DNA of 47,883 nucleotides. Origin: Burkholderiaceae bacterium. GTDB taxonomy: Bacteria; Pseudomonadota; Gammaproteobacteria; Burkholderiales; Burkholderiaceae. How positions within the stretch are numbered: the first letter of the stretch is position 1; every line of letters starts with the position of its first letter. Below, piece by piece: positions 1 to 8,654 of this stretch. The notes below the pieces were generated by a model. The model was not told where the DNA came from and made no database searches. It saw nothing but the letters and a program-made list of their open reading frames with translations. Made by a program: the position numbers and the translations under genes. The stretch spans positions 1 to 47,883 of the forward strand of contig CANHPL010000015.1 of the NCBI GenBank assembly GCA_947462685.1, read 5' to 3'.

Positions 1-509
1 CCTTCAACCGAGTCCAATTTAGGTTTTACAACCCGTAGCAAATAATCCGTAATACTATTATTCGGTAATTCATCACTCGCAAATCCCATATACATCGCCG
101 CTGTCGATTGACCAACGGCTACCGTCAAAACCGAAGCTTGCGCCTGGGGCGGTAATTGATTTTTAACTGAAGTGATTTGTGTATTGATTTGCGTTAAAGC
201 AGCATTGGCTTTGTAGTTCAACTTCAGGGTTGCACTAATTGTCGATATACCACTGACACTTGTTGATGACATATAGTCAATACCCTGTGCCTGAGCAATT
301 GCTCCCTCTAAGGGTTGCGTGATAAATCCGGCTACTGTTGCCGGATCAGCGCCATAATAGGCCGTAGTGATCGTAACAACCGCATTTTCAGTTTTAGGAT
401 ACTGACTGACAGGTAATGAGCCAACTGCTTTAAATCCTAGTAATAAAATTAATAAACTCACCACAATTGACATTACTGGTTTCTGTATAAAAATATCAGT
501 CCATTTCAT
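1..509 (-). CDS. RND multidrug efflux permease, partial (N-terminal 169 codons)
   Basis: This is the start of an inner-membrane proton-driven pump of the HAE1 (AcrB/MdtB-like) RND family; the gene runs off the left edge of the window. The ATG at 509 begins MKWTDIFIQKPVMSIVV, followed by a first membrane helix (about residues 10-30). After it come the pore-domain hallmarks VSQYPKTENAVVTITTAYYGA, TQPLEGAIAQAQGIDYMSS and a stretch of alternating small residues typical of the porter domain. It lies 45 bases downstream of the adaptor gene and in the same direction, completing an OMF-adaptor-pump operon. The family call is firm; which drugs or metabolites it exports cannot be told from this fragment. 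Confidence 0.93.
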   Translation of the reverse strand, partial: MKWTDIFIQKPVMSIVVSLLILLLGFKAVGSLPVSQYPKTENAVVTITTAYYGADPATVAGFITQPLEGAIAQAQGIDYMSSTSVSGISTISATLKLNYKANAALTQINTQITSVKNQLPPQAQASVLTVAVGQSTAAMYMGFASDELPNNSITDYLLRVVKPKLDSVE

Positions 510-554
510 ACTAGTACCTCGGAATGTTTACTCAGTATTCTGATCATGATGTTC

Positions 555-1736
555 TTATTCTTGTGGCTTAGGGTTGGCATTGTTAGCTGGCGTCACTAAA
601 TTATTCACAATCAGTGGCGTGCCATTTTTTAACTTGAGTTGTCCGCTAGTGACAATCGTATCGCCCACTTTAATCCCTTTTAAGATAGCCACTTGATCGC
701 CCCGAGTAGGTCCGGTTGTCACAAACACTTGTTGCGCTTCTAAACTAGGTTTTCCATCTTTACTTGCCCCCTGCTTGGCAATGTAGATCACAGAGCCATA
801 GGGGTTGTATGTCACGGCTGTTTGTGGAACGGTGATATAAAATAATTTTTCACCACTGTCAATTTTTAAATTGGCAAACATACCTGGCAATAACTTTTTA
901 TCAGGATTACTAACCAAAGCTTCTACTTGAATATTTCTGGTACTCGGGTCAACTTTTGGACTAATGGCTGTAATTTTTCCCATAAAGAACTGATCTCCAT
1001 AAGCATCAGAATGCACACTGACGATTTGATCTTTCTGAATCTGTGCAACGACACTTTGTGGAAGTGTGAAATCCACAAAAATAGGATCAATTGTTTGCAG
1101 CGTCATCATTTTTTCACCACTATTAATAAATTGACCTGGATTAATCGACACAACCCCCACAGTTCCTGAAAAAGGTGCTCTCAAATTCTTTTTTGCAACT
1201 AGTGCAGCTTGTTGCGCGACCTGAGCTGTCTTCGCTTTATAGTCAGCACTGCTGGAATCAAAGGCATTTTTACTAATCGCTTCAATAGCCAATTGTTCAC
1301 GATCTCGCTCATTCACTACCTTCGCGAGATCGGCTTGGGCTTGTAAAGCAAGTAATTGGGCGCGATCTGCATCTTGAACCAGCGACATCAAAAGAGATCC
1401 TTCTTTTACATCCTCCCCTGACTTGGCATACACTTTTTTGACAAGTCCATTAACTTCTGTACTTAACTCAACGCCGCGATATGCCCTTAAACTACCCGAA
1501 GCCGTAAGTTGTGGTTGCCATTCTTCTTCAGCAACAGTCATTGTGGAAACCGTCGCAGGCGGAGATCCTGCGCCAGCTAAGTATTTTTTAATCATGATGG
1601 TCTTGAATAAGTTAAAACCAATAATGAGTCCCATCAAGACAAAAACCCCAATCAACATCCAAATCATTCTTTTACGAAAGGGGGACTGATTGCTACTCGA
1701 AGAATTAGAAGATAGAGACTTTTTGAAGATATTCAT
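555..1736 (-). CDS. RND efflux periplasmic adaptor (membrane fusion protein)
   Basis: The product is a 393-residue adaptor that would link the RND pump to the outer-membrane channel across the periplasm. A Ser/Asn-rich cytoplasmic tip is followed by one membrane anchor (about residues 24-45). Next come the barrel-sandwich lipoyl half (VELSTEVNGLVKKVY), a short alpha-hairpin (about 120-180), the second lipoyl half (LRAPFSGTVGVVSINPGQ) and the beta-barrel domain containing DPSTRNIQVEA. The length is normal for the family. The gene begins 2 bases after the stop of the outer-membrane factor gene, so the two are almost certainly co-translated. It has an uncleaved N-terminal anchor rather than a lipoprotein signal. 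Confidence 0.94.
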   Translation of the reverse strand: MNIFKKSLSSNSSSSNQSPFRKRMIWMLIGVFVLMGLIIGFNLFKTIMIKKYLAGAGSPPATVSTMTVAEEEWQPQLTASGSLRAYRGVELSTEVNGLVKKVYAKSGEDVKEGSLLMSLVQDADRAQLLALQAQADLAKVVNERDREQLAIEAISKNAFDSSSADYKAKTAQVAQQAALVAKKNLRAPFSGTVGVVSINPGQFINSGEKMMTLQTIDPIFVDFTLPQSVVAQIQKDQIVSVHSDAYGDQFFMGKITAISPKVDPSTRNIQVEALVSNPDKKLLPGMFANLKIDSGEKLFYITVPQTAVTYNPYGSVIYIAKQGASKDGKPSLEAQQVFVTTGPTRGDQVAILKGIKVGDTIVTSGQLKLKNGTPLIVNNLVTPANNANPKPQE

Positions 1737-1738
1737 AG

Positions 1739-3280
1739 TTATTTCACTTCTTGTTGAACTGGAGATGTGGTTGAAGACGAAGCTTGATCACGACCAAGAT
1801 AAGCAGGGCCAGAACGATTCCACCATCCACCGCCAATGGCAGCATATAGTGCTGCCGTGCTTGTGTATCGATCTGCTTGTGCTTGTATTAAATTAATCTT
1901 CGCCTGCTGATATTGTGTTTGCGAATTTAATACGGCAAGATAATTGGTGGTACCCAATTTATATTGTTGTGTGACTAAATTTAAATTAACCCCTGCATTT
2001 TTTTCAGCACTGGCAGCAGACGCTAACGTATTTGCAGAAGCTTCTAATGACTTGAGCGCATTGGCTACTTCTTGGAAAGCATTCACTACGGTACCCTCGT
2101 AATTTGCCGCGGCTTGCTCATAAGCAGCTTTTGCAGCATCACGTTGCGCCCGTAATGTTCCCCCTTGAAATAAAGGCTGAAATATTCCAGCGCCAAGATT
2201 CCACATGGCAGTTCCTGGTCCAAACAAAGCGCTCGTTGTTAAGGCCTGAGAACCATATGCTGCAGTTAAGTTTAATTGTGGCAATAAGTTCGCCGTCGCC
2301 ACACCAACTTGAGCGTTTGATGCACGCAATGTAGCCTCTGCAGCACGTATATCCGGTCGTTGTCTTACTAAATCTGTGGGTATAACTTTTGGAATTTCAC
2401 TGGGTAGATGTAAATTCGCTAAACGAAATTGGGGTAAATTTGCTGAACCTGGATAATTACCTGTATAGGCAATTAACATATTACGTGTCACTGATAAATT
2501 CTTATCAAAACTATAGAGTTGTGATTGAGAATTAGCAACAAGTGTGTTTTGTGAACTCGTGTCAATTTTTGATACAGTGCCAATCACAAACTGCTGATCA
2601 ATTAACTTGGCTAAATTTTGCTGAGATTGCAAAATGGTTTGAGTCGCCTCGAGTTGCTCTCTTTGCGCCGCTTCTCGAATTGCTGCATTTACCACATTGG
2701 TGGTTAATGATAAAAAAGTTGCTTCTAGTTGAAATTGCTGATATTCAGCTTGAGCCTTTGCACTCTCAACAAGACGACGTGATCCGCCAAATAGGTCGAC
2801 TCTATAAGCAACGCTGATATTGGCATTATATAAATTATAGATATTAGGCTCACCAGAGGATTGGCCAAAATATGCAGGTGAAACTTGCTGCCGTATTCCA
2901 GAGGCATTCAATCCAACGGTTGGAAAATAAACACCGGTCTGCGCTCTTGCAGTTGCTTGAGCAGATCTTAAAGCAGCATCAGCGGCTTGTAGATTGGGAT
3001 TTTTATGCAATGCGGCGTCAACAATGCGGTTTAAATCATTTGACTGAAACAAGGCCCACCAATCTGACGGAACTTTTAGTTGATCGACATATGCTTGTGA
3101 GTTACCACCAACCATATTCGGAACAGCGTTTAATTGATTAGGCAACGGGTTAGATGTCAATTTTGCTTGATTAGAAAGAGCTGGCTTCTCGTAATCAGAC
3201 CCTGCTGCACATGAGGCTAACAAACCAACCAGCGTCAATAATAAAAGGCGGTGGTATTGGCAAATCTTAAAACGCATCAT
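1739..3280 (-). CDS. Outer-membrane efflux channel lipoprotein (OprM/NodT family)
   Basis: This is a 513-residue outer-membrane factor that would provide the exit duct of the tripartite pump. The N-terminus carries a lipoprotein signal with lipobox LLASC, so Cys24 is the probable lipidation site. Two repeats of the outer-membrane efflux domain follow (roughly 70-270 and 290-490), each with the long Ala/Gln/Asn-rich helices of the periplasmic tunnel. The motif LVRQRPDIRAAEATLRASNAQ in the second repeat is characteristic of NodT/OprM proteins. It is the first gene of the operon, so its promoter should lie in the 385-base gap upstream. Two adjacent Met codons begin the frame and either could be used. 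Confidence 0.94.
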   Translation of the reverse strand: MMRFKICQYHRLLLLTLVGLLASCAAGSDYEKPALSNQAKLTSNPLPNQLNAVPNMVGGNSQAYVDQLKVPSDWWALFQSNDLNRIVDAALHKNPNLQAADAALRSAQATARAQTGVYFPTVGLNASGIRQQVSPAYFGQSSGEPNIYNLYNANISVAYRVDLFGGSRRLVESAKAQAEYQQFQLEATFLSLTTNVVNAAIREAAQREQLEATQTILQSQQNLAKLIDQQFVIGTVSKIDTSSQNTLVANSQSQLYSFDKNLSVTRNMLIAYTGNYPGSANLPQFRLANLHLPSEIPKVIPTDLVRQRPDIRAAEATLRASNAQVGVATANLLPQLNLTAAYGSQALTTSALFGPGTAMWNLGAGIFQPLFQGGTLRAQRDAAKAAYEQAAANYEGTVVNAFQEVANALKSLEASANTLASAASAEKNAGVNLNLVTQQYKLGTTNYLAVLNSQTQYQQAKINLIQAQADRYTSTAALYAAIGGGWWNRSGPAYLGRDQASSSTTSPVQQEVK

Positions 3281-3665
3281 GTGGTATTTACTCAGAAAGT
3301 GACAAGTTAGTTACACCTACATGTTATCACCCTCACATGAAAACTGCTAAATACCCCCTATGAGAACGTATTACTGTTAGGGGTGTTTAGCCTCATTTGA
3401 TACATCATTCTCCAACTCAGTCGTGATACGGGCAATACTTTTTGCTGAATTATCTGATACGCTCAAAAACTTTTGATATTTTTTACAAAAAATCACATGT
3501 TTTTTAAGTCTTCTGAAGTACTTTAAAAGTATTCCATCAGAAATTAAAAGATCTTTTCGTTATTCAACCATGGTCATGATGCTGTTGCCCAGCTATGTGT
3601 ATCTAGCAGTTAAAAAAACGTCAAGCTTGCGATGCAAACTTGACGTCATTTTGAGACCTCTATTA
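3281..3665. other. Intergenic region between efflux operon and CocE-type hydrolase gene
   Basis: This 385-base AT-rich gap has no convincing gene. Its right end holds the terminator of the hydrolase gene (listed separately). Its left part should hold the promoter of the efflux operon, but I could not choose a clear -35/-10 pair. An imperfect inverted repeat spans 3349-3389 (arms AAATACCCCCTA and TAGGGGTGTTT) in what would be the 5' leader of the outer-membrane factor mRNA. Its role is unknown. A 60-codon minus-strand open frame at 3377-3559 has no ATG and was not called. Confidence 0.5.
3612..3646 (-). terminator. Intrinsic terminator after the CocE/NonD hydrolase gene
   Basis: On the minus strand a 13-bp stem (ACGTCAAGTTTGC pairing with GCAAGCTTGACGT, one G-U pair) with a 3-base loop is followed by six Ts. 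It begins about 20 bases after the stop codon at 3666. It ends the minus-strand run GST to hydrolase and separates it from the efflux operon. Confidence 0.9.
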
Positions 3666-5411
3666 TTACTTTTTAGGAATAACAGGCAACAAGATATACG
3701 CTTGATGATTGGGGCCTGTATGTAAGCTGACTTCACCATCAAATATCTCTGGAGGACGATCCCCAGGGTGATTGTGGGTAAATGGCCCCACCCCTGTGAA
3801 AGGATATTTCATATTCGAAAGTCTAGCCCCTGTTGCTCCAGGATAGACATAGTCCTTACCGCGAACGGTAAGTCCAATTCTGTAACCTGCAGGAACAACA
3901 ATGCTCGTTGGCAATATCTCAATATCTAACTCATATACCTCTCCTGGTTTTAAGAGTTCTTTTTTGGTATGTGGGTGATAAGGACGATATGGTACAGATA
4001 ATTTTGGATCTAGTTCACGGTGTGATGCCCGCAACCAACCCTGTGCAATTGGCGTATTTGGATCTAAAGCACCTTGGAAAGTAATTTCCTTCATGTTTGG
4101 ATCAAAAATACGCATAATTAGAAACATATCCGCATCAACTGTACTTGAAGATACAAATAATTTCGCGGCTAACTGGCCTGTTACTTCTGTATCTTGCTCA
4201 AGTGGCGATGTTAAGAATGTGACGCCCTCTGATAATCCACGATACGTCACTTTACTAGATTGATCAAGGCTGGATGTCCCCAAGCCTGAACTAGTAGCGT
4301 CTAAATACATTTTGGTCCATTGCGTAGAAGCGAGAGGCCATGTGGTTTCGGCACGCTGTGTGAATTTTTCCCCAGGATGACGAACATTTAATAAGACCTT
4401 CGGCTGCTGATCCCAACCGTTCTTTTCTCCCTTGAGAAAATAATCAAAAAACTTCATTTGCATCAATCTACCGTAATCGGTATAAAAATGTGTCCAATGC
4501 TCAATGCCATGCATTTCTAACCATTTTTGATCAGATGCTGAGCGCACAAAACCTTCCACATTGCCGCGCGTGTGCAATCCTTGTCCACCCCAATTGCCGG
4601 CAGATAAGAGTGGTACTTTAATTTTGCTGTAGTCTGGCGTCCGCGAAGTCCAAAACTCATCATCAAACTCATGTTTAAATGTGAGTCCTCCAAAATCAAA
4701 GCGATTAGCACCTAACTCTTCTGTTGTGAGGGTTTCAGGGCCAGATACCCAATCCCCAGTAATCTTGCTACGATGACCATTTTTACCTAAACCATATTGA
4801 ACGGTTTTGACCTGCATGTCATACCAGTTCTCAATAAAATTACATAAAATTCCACCATGATGGCTAAGATCACGATAAAAATCATTTGCACCTTCCCAAA
4901 TACACATAGCTGATAAGTGTTTTGGTTGTAGGGCTGCTACTTGCCATTGATTCATGCCGTAATAAGAAATACCATTAATGCCTACCTTGCCATTCGACCA
5001 AGCTTGTGTTCCTGCCCAGTCAATACAAATAGCGAAGTCTTGTGCTTCACGGGCACTCCACAACTCAACATATCCAGGTGATCTGCCACAACCCCTTGAA
5101 TCAACGCGGATCACAACGTAATCCTCTGGCACCCATTTTTCTGGATCCACAACTTCCCATGACTGAAATTGATTTGTTGTATTCGCTCCAACTTCTGGAA
5201 AGGTTTCAATCATTCGATCCCAACAAGTCTTATAGATTTGTTCAAAATGTAAATATTTTGCGTATGGACCATAGGTAATGATGGCTGGATATTTTCCTTC
5301 TTTAACGGGACGGAAAATATCTGCTCTAACTTCTAAGCCATCATCCATCTTGATAGGTACATCCCAATCAATCTGCATACCTGCTCGAATTTCTGATGAA
5401 AAACTTCCCAT
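3666..5411 (-). CDS. CocE/NonD-family alpha/beta hydrolase (X-Pro dipeptidyl-peptidase S15 type)
   Basis: The 581-residue protein has the S15/CocE layout: an alpha/beta-hydrolase core (about residues 20-350) and a C-terminal jelly-roll domain (about 370-575). The nucleophile elbow GISYYG places the catalytic serine at Ser149, preceded by VDSRGCGRSPG, the usual oxyanion-region stretch. HGIEHWTHFYTDY is the likely histidine region. The position where the family usually carries the catalytic Asp (Gly-Trp-Tyr-Asp type) reads SAGNWGGQG, so I cannot identify the acid. Family members cleave esters, acyl groups or amides; the substrate here is unknown. No signal peptide is seen, so it is probably cytoplasmic. 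A strong ribosome-binding site (AGGAGACAGGAAAT) precedes the ATG. It is the last gene of the run starting at the GST gene. Confidence 0.85.
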   Translation of the reverse strand: MGSFSSEIRAGMQIDWDVPIKMDDGLEVRADIFRPVKEGKYPAIITYGPYAKYLHFEQIYKTCWDRMIETFPEVGANTTNQFQSWEVVDPEKWVPEDYVVIRVDSRGCGRSPGYVELWSAREAQDFAICIDWAGTQAWSNGKVGINGISYYGMNQWQVAALQPKHLSAMCIWEGANDFYRDLSHHGGILCNFIENWYDMQVKTVQYGLGKNGHRSKITGDWVSGPETLTTEELGANRFDFGGLTFKHEFDDEFWTSRTPDYSKIKVPLLSAGNWGGQGLHTRGNVEGFVRSASDQKWLEMHGIEHWTHFYTDYGRLMQMKFFDYFLKGEKNGWDQQPKVLLNVRHPGEKFTQRAETTWPLASTQWTKMYLDATSSGLGTSSLDQSSKVTYRGLSEGVTFLTSPLEQDTEVTGQLAAKLFVSSSTVDADMFLIMRIFDPNMKEITFQGALDPNTPIAQGWLRASHRELDPKLSVPYRPYHPHTKKELLKPGEVYELDIEILPTSIVVPAGYRIGLTVRGKDYVYPGATGARLSNMKYPFTGVGPFTHNHPGDRPPEIFDGEVSLHTGPNHQAYILLPVIPKK

Positions 5412-5476
5412 ATTTCCTGTCTCCTAAGATTAATATCAATCGATAAATTAAATTGTCCTAATGACAAACTAATGGA

Positions 5477-6643
5477 TTAAATTGTTTTTATTCCCAAAAC
5501 ACGTTTTGCATTTGTATTTAATAAGGCAACGCGCTCTTTATTTGACATTTGGGTAGACATCACATGACCAATAGGATCTAAATTCCAAGGAATCGGTTGG
5601 TCTGTGCCAATCATTAATTGACTTGTACCCACTTGGTTAGCTAAATGACGTAATGCCTCTGGCGTAAACACCAAGGTATCAAAATATAGTTGCTTTAAAT
5701 ATTCTGTTGGTTTTTTCTTAAGAACAATCTTCGGATCACAATTACTTGGCGACACAAAACAACTATGATCCATTCTTGGAGCATACGAACCCAAGAAACC
5801 ACCGCCATGCGCTGAGATAAATTTCAAAGTTGGGAACTTATCTAAGGTGCCTTCGTAAATTAAATGTTGCAAAGCAATAGTCGTATCTAATGGATTACCA
5901 ATCACATTCGACATCCAACCATTCCCTTTGAATCGTTTCGCAAGTTCAGGCGTACTTTGTGGATGAATGAATAAAGCAGCTCCAAGCTCTTGTGCCTTTG
6001 CCCATATCGGATCAAATTTTGGATCAGAAAACTCCTCACCAGCAACGTTCGCTTGAATCGCAGCGCCCACCATACCAGGTATTTTCATGATTGCTTCTAA
6101 CTGTTTTACGGCCAGATCAGGAAACTGCATCGCTAAACAACCAAATGCAGAAAATCGCGTAGGGTGCGCGGCGCATAATTTCGCCAAGTTATCGTTATTG
6201 ATACGACAAATTTCTGTAGCAAGCTCACGGTCCTTTCTATACCAGAACGTATTGACGGACAAAACTTGCATATCAATACCCATGGCATCCATTGAAGCTA
6301 ATCGTACTTTGACTGCCTCTGCATTTTGCAGTGCGATGTAATGTTGCGGTCCACCCCTCACAGCGCCGTTGACATTAGTTCCAGTGCCGGCAAGCTCAAC
6401 AGCCTCTTGAAAAAAGCAATGTGCATGGACATCAATTGTCTTCACCACTTTGCCGTCAATGATGGTAGGTGCCCTCTTCGTCCCCTGCAAAGGGTGCGTA
6501 AAATTGAGCAACGGATCATTTCCAGGGTCCTTGCCGCCGAGATCTCTTGCAGTTTGAGCAATGGCAGAATCTAACATACTGCATGAACAAAATGTCAGGC
6601 CAGAAAATACTGTATTTTTTAAAAAACTCCGTCTAGTACTCAT
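5477..6643 (-). CDS. Tat-exported amidohydrolase (amidohydrolase-2/ACMSD-like)
   Basis: This is a metal-dependent TIM-barrel hydrolase or decarboxylase of the amidohydrolase-2 type. The metal site is visible as VHAH (His78 and His80 counted from an upstream TTG), ALFIHPQ, FISAHGGGF and the terminal acid in LMIGTDQP. The N-terminus reads MSTRRSFLKN followed by a hydrophobic stretch and AIAQ, a twin-arginine signal with a signal-peptidase site. The enzyme should therefore be folded before export and act in the periplasm. I chose the ATG at 6643 over the TTG five codons upstream because GGAGA sits at the right distance and the Tat signal then starts normally. Relatives decarboxylate or hydrate unsaturated carboxylic acids; the substrate here is not known. 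Confidence 0.85.
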   Translation of the reverse strand: MSTRRSFLKNTVFSGLTFCSCSMLDSAIAQTARDLGGKDPGNDPLLNFTHPLQGTKRAPTIIDGKVVKTIDVHAHCFFQEAVELAGTGTNVNGAVRGGPQHYIALQNAEAVKVRLASMDAMGIDMQVLSVNTFWYRKDRELATEICRINNDNLAKLCAAHPTRFSAFGCLAMQFPDLAVKQLEAIMKIPGMVGAAIQANVAGEEFSDPKFDPIWAKAQELGAALFIHPQSTPELAKRFKGNGWMSNVIGNPLDTTIALQHLIYEGTLDKFPTLKFISAHGGGFLGSYAPRMDHSCFVSPSNCDPKIVLKKKPTEYLKQLYFDTLVFTPEALRHLANQVGTSQLMIGTDQPIPWNLDPIGHVMSTQMSNKERVALLNTNAKRVLGIKTI

Positions 6644-6743
6644 GTTGTCTCCGATCAATTATTATTTAATATATTTTTAACTTACTAATACCATCGTAAT
6701 ACTGCTCTACAACAACTACTATGGGGGTTTTCGCTGAGTTAAG

Positions 6744-7910
6744 TTAATGAACAATAGTTTTCATTAATTGGTACAACTCATTTTGCCCCTCAAACCCAAT
6801 ACCTGGACGATCCGATAAACTAATTTTTCCTTCATTCAAGGTAGCATCATCATTGAACCCTGCAAAGGCACCAAAAACATCCGGATAAGCTTCGCAACCG
6901 CCTAAGCCAAATCCTGCCACAATGGCCAAAGTCATAAGATTACCCCCATGAGGAAAAACAGAGCGACGACTCCAACCAAGATCTTTCATCATGTCTAATG
7001 TTCTAGAAAACTGCACAATGCCATAGGACTGTGGGACATCAATTTGAATAATGTCAGACGATGAACGAAGGCGACCAAATTGAATCAAATTACGAATATC
7101 TTGAGTAGAAAATAAGTTTTCCCCGGTCGCAATTGGCGCATCATAAAACTCCGTCAATTCACTTAACAATGCAAAATCCAAAGGGTCTGTGGGCTCTTCT
7201 AACCATTTCAGATGGTAGGGTCGCAACGCCTTAGCATATTCAAGCGCTGCGGGTCTTTGCCACGCAGCATTTGCATCAACTGCTAAGTTTTGAGCAGATC
7301 CAACAATCTCAATGGCAGCATCCAATCGTTTTAAGTCTTCAGCGAGCGATGCCCCGCCTACTTTTACCTTCATGATCTGATAACCTTCATCCATACGTTT
7401 TTTGATTTCCGCTTGAAGTTCAGGAATACCCTTGCCGGGTGCATACCATCCTCCACCCACATAACAAGATACTTGTTTGGGGATGTTGCCTTGATTAAAC
7501 TCGTTTGCTAAAACCACATAGAGGGGTTGTTGCTCAATTTTTGCAACTAAATCCCAAAGCGCAACTTCAATGGTCCCTATCGCTACAGAACGCTCTGTAT
7601 GACCGCCTGGCTTTTCTTTTTGCATCATGCATTTCAAGAGCTTTTCCGGAGAAAGATTAGTGCCTGTTTCATTCAGGTAGTCTTCAGGTTTAGTTTTTAA
7701 TATTCTAGGTATAAACCGATCTCGCATTTGCGCTCCACACGCATATCTCCCGGTAGAATTAAATGCATAACCAATGAGTGGCTTACCATCCCGAACAATA
7801 TCTGAAATCACTGCAACAACAGATGTGGTCATCTCAGAAAAATCAAATACTGAATTTCTAAGATTAGATTTTAAGGGAACACTAATTTCTCGAATATCAA
7901 CAATTTTCAC
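6744..7910 (-). CDS. Enolase-superfamily dehydratase, D(-)-tartrate dehydratase-like
   Basis: This 388-residue protein is a mandelate-racemase-type enolase-superfamily enzyme. Its closest remembered match is D(-)-tartrate dehydratase (Bradyrhizobium TarD), with shared stretches such as EKPGGHTERSVAIGTI, ATGENLFSTQD and FPHGGNLM. Catalytic positions are present: the KVK pair with Lys183, magnesium ligands Asp212, Glu238 and Glu264, and the general acid His321. From memory, each lies one residue before its numbered equivalent in TarD. It should remove water from an alpha-hydroxy acid after proton abstraction; D-tartrate to oxaloacetate is the leading guess. It lies between the GST and the exported amidohydrolase in one direction. 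The substrate is inferred from similarity only. Confidence 0.82.
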   Translation of the reverse strand: MKIVDIREISVPLKSNLRNSVFDFSEMTTSVVAVISDIVRDGKPLIGYAFNSTGRYACGAQMRDRFIPRILKTKPEDYLNETGTNLSPEKLLKCMMQKEKPGGHTERSVAIGTIEVALWDLVAKIEQQPLYVVLANEFNQGNIPKQVSCYVGGGWYAPGKGIPELQAEIKKRMDEGYQIMKVKVGGASLAEDLKRLDAAIEIVGSAQNLAVDANAAWQRPAALEYAKALRPYHLKWLEEPTDPLDFALLSELTEFYDAPIATGENLFSTQDIRNLIQFGRLRSSSDIIQIDVPQSYGIVQFSRTLDMMKDLGWSRRSVFPHGGNLMTLAIVAGFGLGGCEAYPDVFGAFAGFNDDATLNEGKISLSDRPGIGFEGQNELYQLMKTIVH

Positions 7911-7926
7911 AACGGGTCCTTCAACA

Positions 7927-8556
7927 TTAAGTCAGTGGTGCAGTGGAATATTTTTGATATCCTGGTCGTGCCTGAACTTTGGCATACCAAGCTTCAAGAT
8001 GCTTCATTGCTGGTCGTTCAATAGGTAAGTTAAACCAACGATAACAAAGCAATGCAATTGGAATATCTGCCATCGTAAAGTGATTGCCCGCAATATAACT
8101 TGTTTGACTTAATTGCTGATCTAACATCCCCGCAACTAGAATAAAGCTTTGACGAATCTTTTCTAGTTCTTCTAAATTACGTTGCGCTTCAGGAGTACGA
8201 ATCCATCCCCAAAAAAGGTTTCTCATGGGAGGCCAACCTACCGTGTTATACCAGTCTAACCATTGATCAACTTTTGCACTCACTTGAGCGTCTTGTGGAT
8301 ACAACAAATGATTTTTGTCGTATTTACTTGCTAAGTAGCGCATGATTGTGTGAGATTCCCACAAAATAAATCCGTCGTCATCGATCGTTGGAACTAAACC
8401 ATTCGGATTTTTGCTTTTGTACTCTTCGGTTTTATTGACTCCAAACTCCATCCCAGCATCGATTCGATGGAATGGTAATTGAATATCTTCACAAAGCCAT
8501 AATACTTTTTGCACATTGATGGAGTTTAAACGTCCCCAAATCGTAAGATTACTCAT
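7927..8556 (-). CDS. Glutathione S-transferase family protein
   Basis: The 209-residue protein has a thioredoxin-like N-terminal domain (about 1-80) and a helical C-terminal domain (about 90-200). GRLNSINVQKVLW supplies the probable activating Ser or Asn near residues 11-12. GLVPTIDDDGFILWESHTI carries the cis-Pro and the Glu67-Ser68 glutathione-binding pair. It is the first gene of the minus-strand run and lies 16 bases upstream of the dehydratase gene, so it is probably part of the same transcript. In a catabolic setting such proteins may isomerise or conjugate reactive intermediates. The actual reaction cannot be assigned. Confidence 0.88.
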   Translation of the reverse strand: MSNLTIWGRLNSINVQKVLWLCEDIQLPFHRIDAGMEFGVNKTEEYKSKNPNGLVPTIDDDGFILWESHTIMRYLASKYDKNHLLYPQDAQVSAKVDQWLDWYNTVGWPPMRNLFWGWIRTPEAQRNLEELEKIRQSFILVAGMLDQQLSQTSYIAGNHFTMADIPIALLCYRWFNLPIERPAMKHLEAWYAKVQARPGYQKYSTAPLT

Positions 8557-8654
8557 GCATGCCTCATTTATATTTATTATTCAAACAAGTAGTATCGTTT
8601 ATTACATTGAATAATCATATAATAAAGCCAAACATTACTAAATTTGAGGCGAGC
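8557..8654. promoter_or_regulatory. Divergent promoter region between GST and first Bug receptor gene
   Basis: This 98-base AT-rich stretch separates two divergent catabolic gene sets and should hold both promoters. A perfect TATAAT lies at 8618-8623 on the plus strand, about 30 bases before the ATG at 8655. The -35 region upstream of it is poor, which would suit an activator-dependent promoter. I could not place the minus-strand promoter. Confidence 0.35.

Noticed and set aside
3377..3559. Minus-strand open frame of about 60 codons in the efflux/hydrolase gap
   Set aside because: It has no ATG, only an internal GTG without a clear ribosome-binding site, and I recognise no family. AT-rich DNA gives such frames by chance.
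5477..6643. 4-oxalomesaconate hydratase (LigJ) of the protocatechuate 4,5-cleavage pathway
   Set aside because: The protein is Tat-exported and no other lig gene is nearby; only the broad amidohydrolase family is supported.
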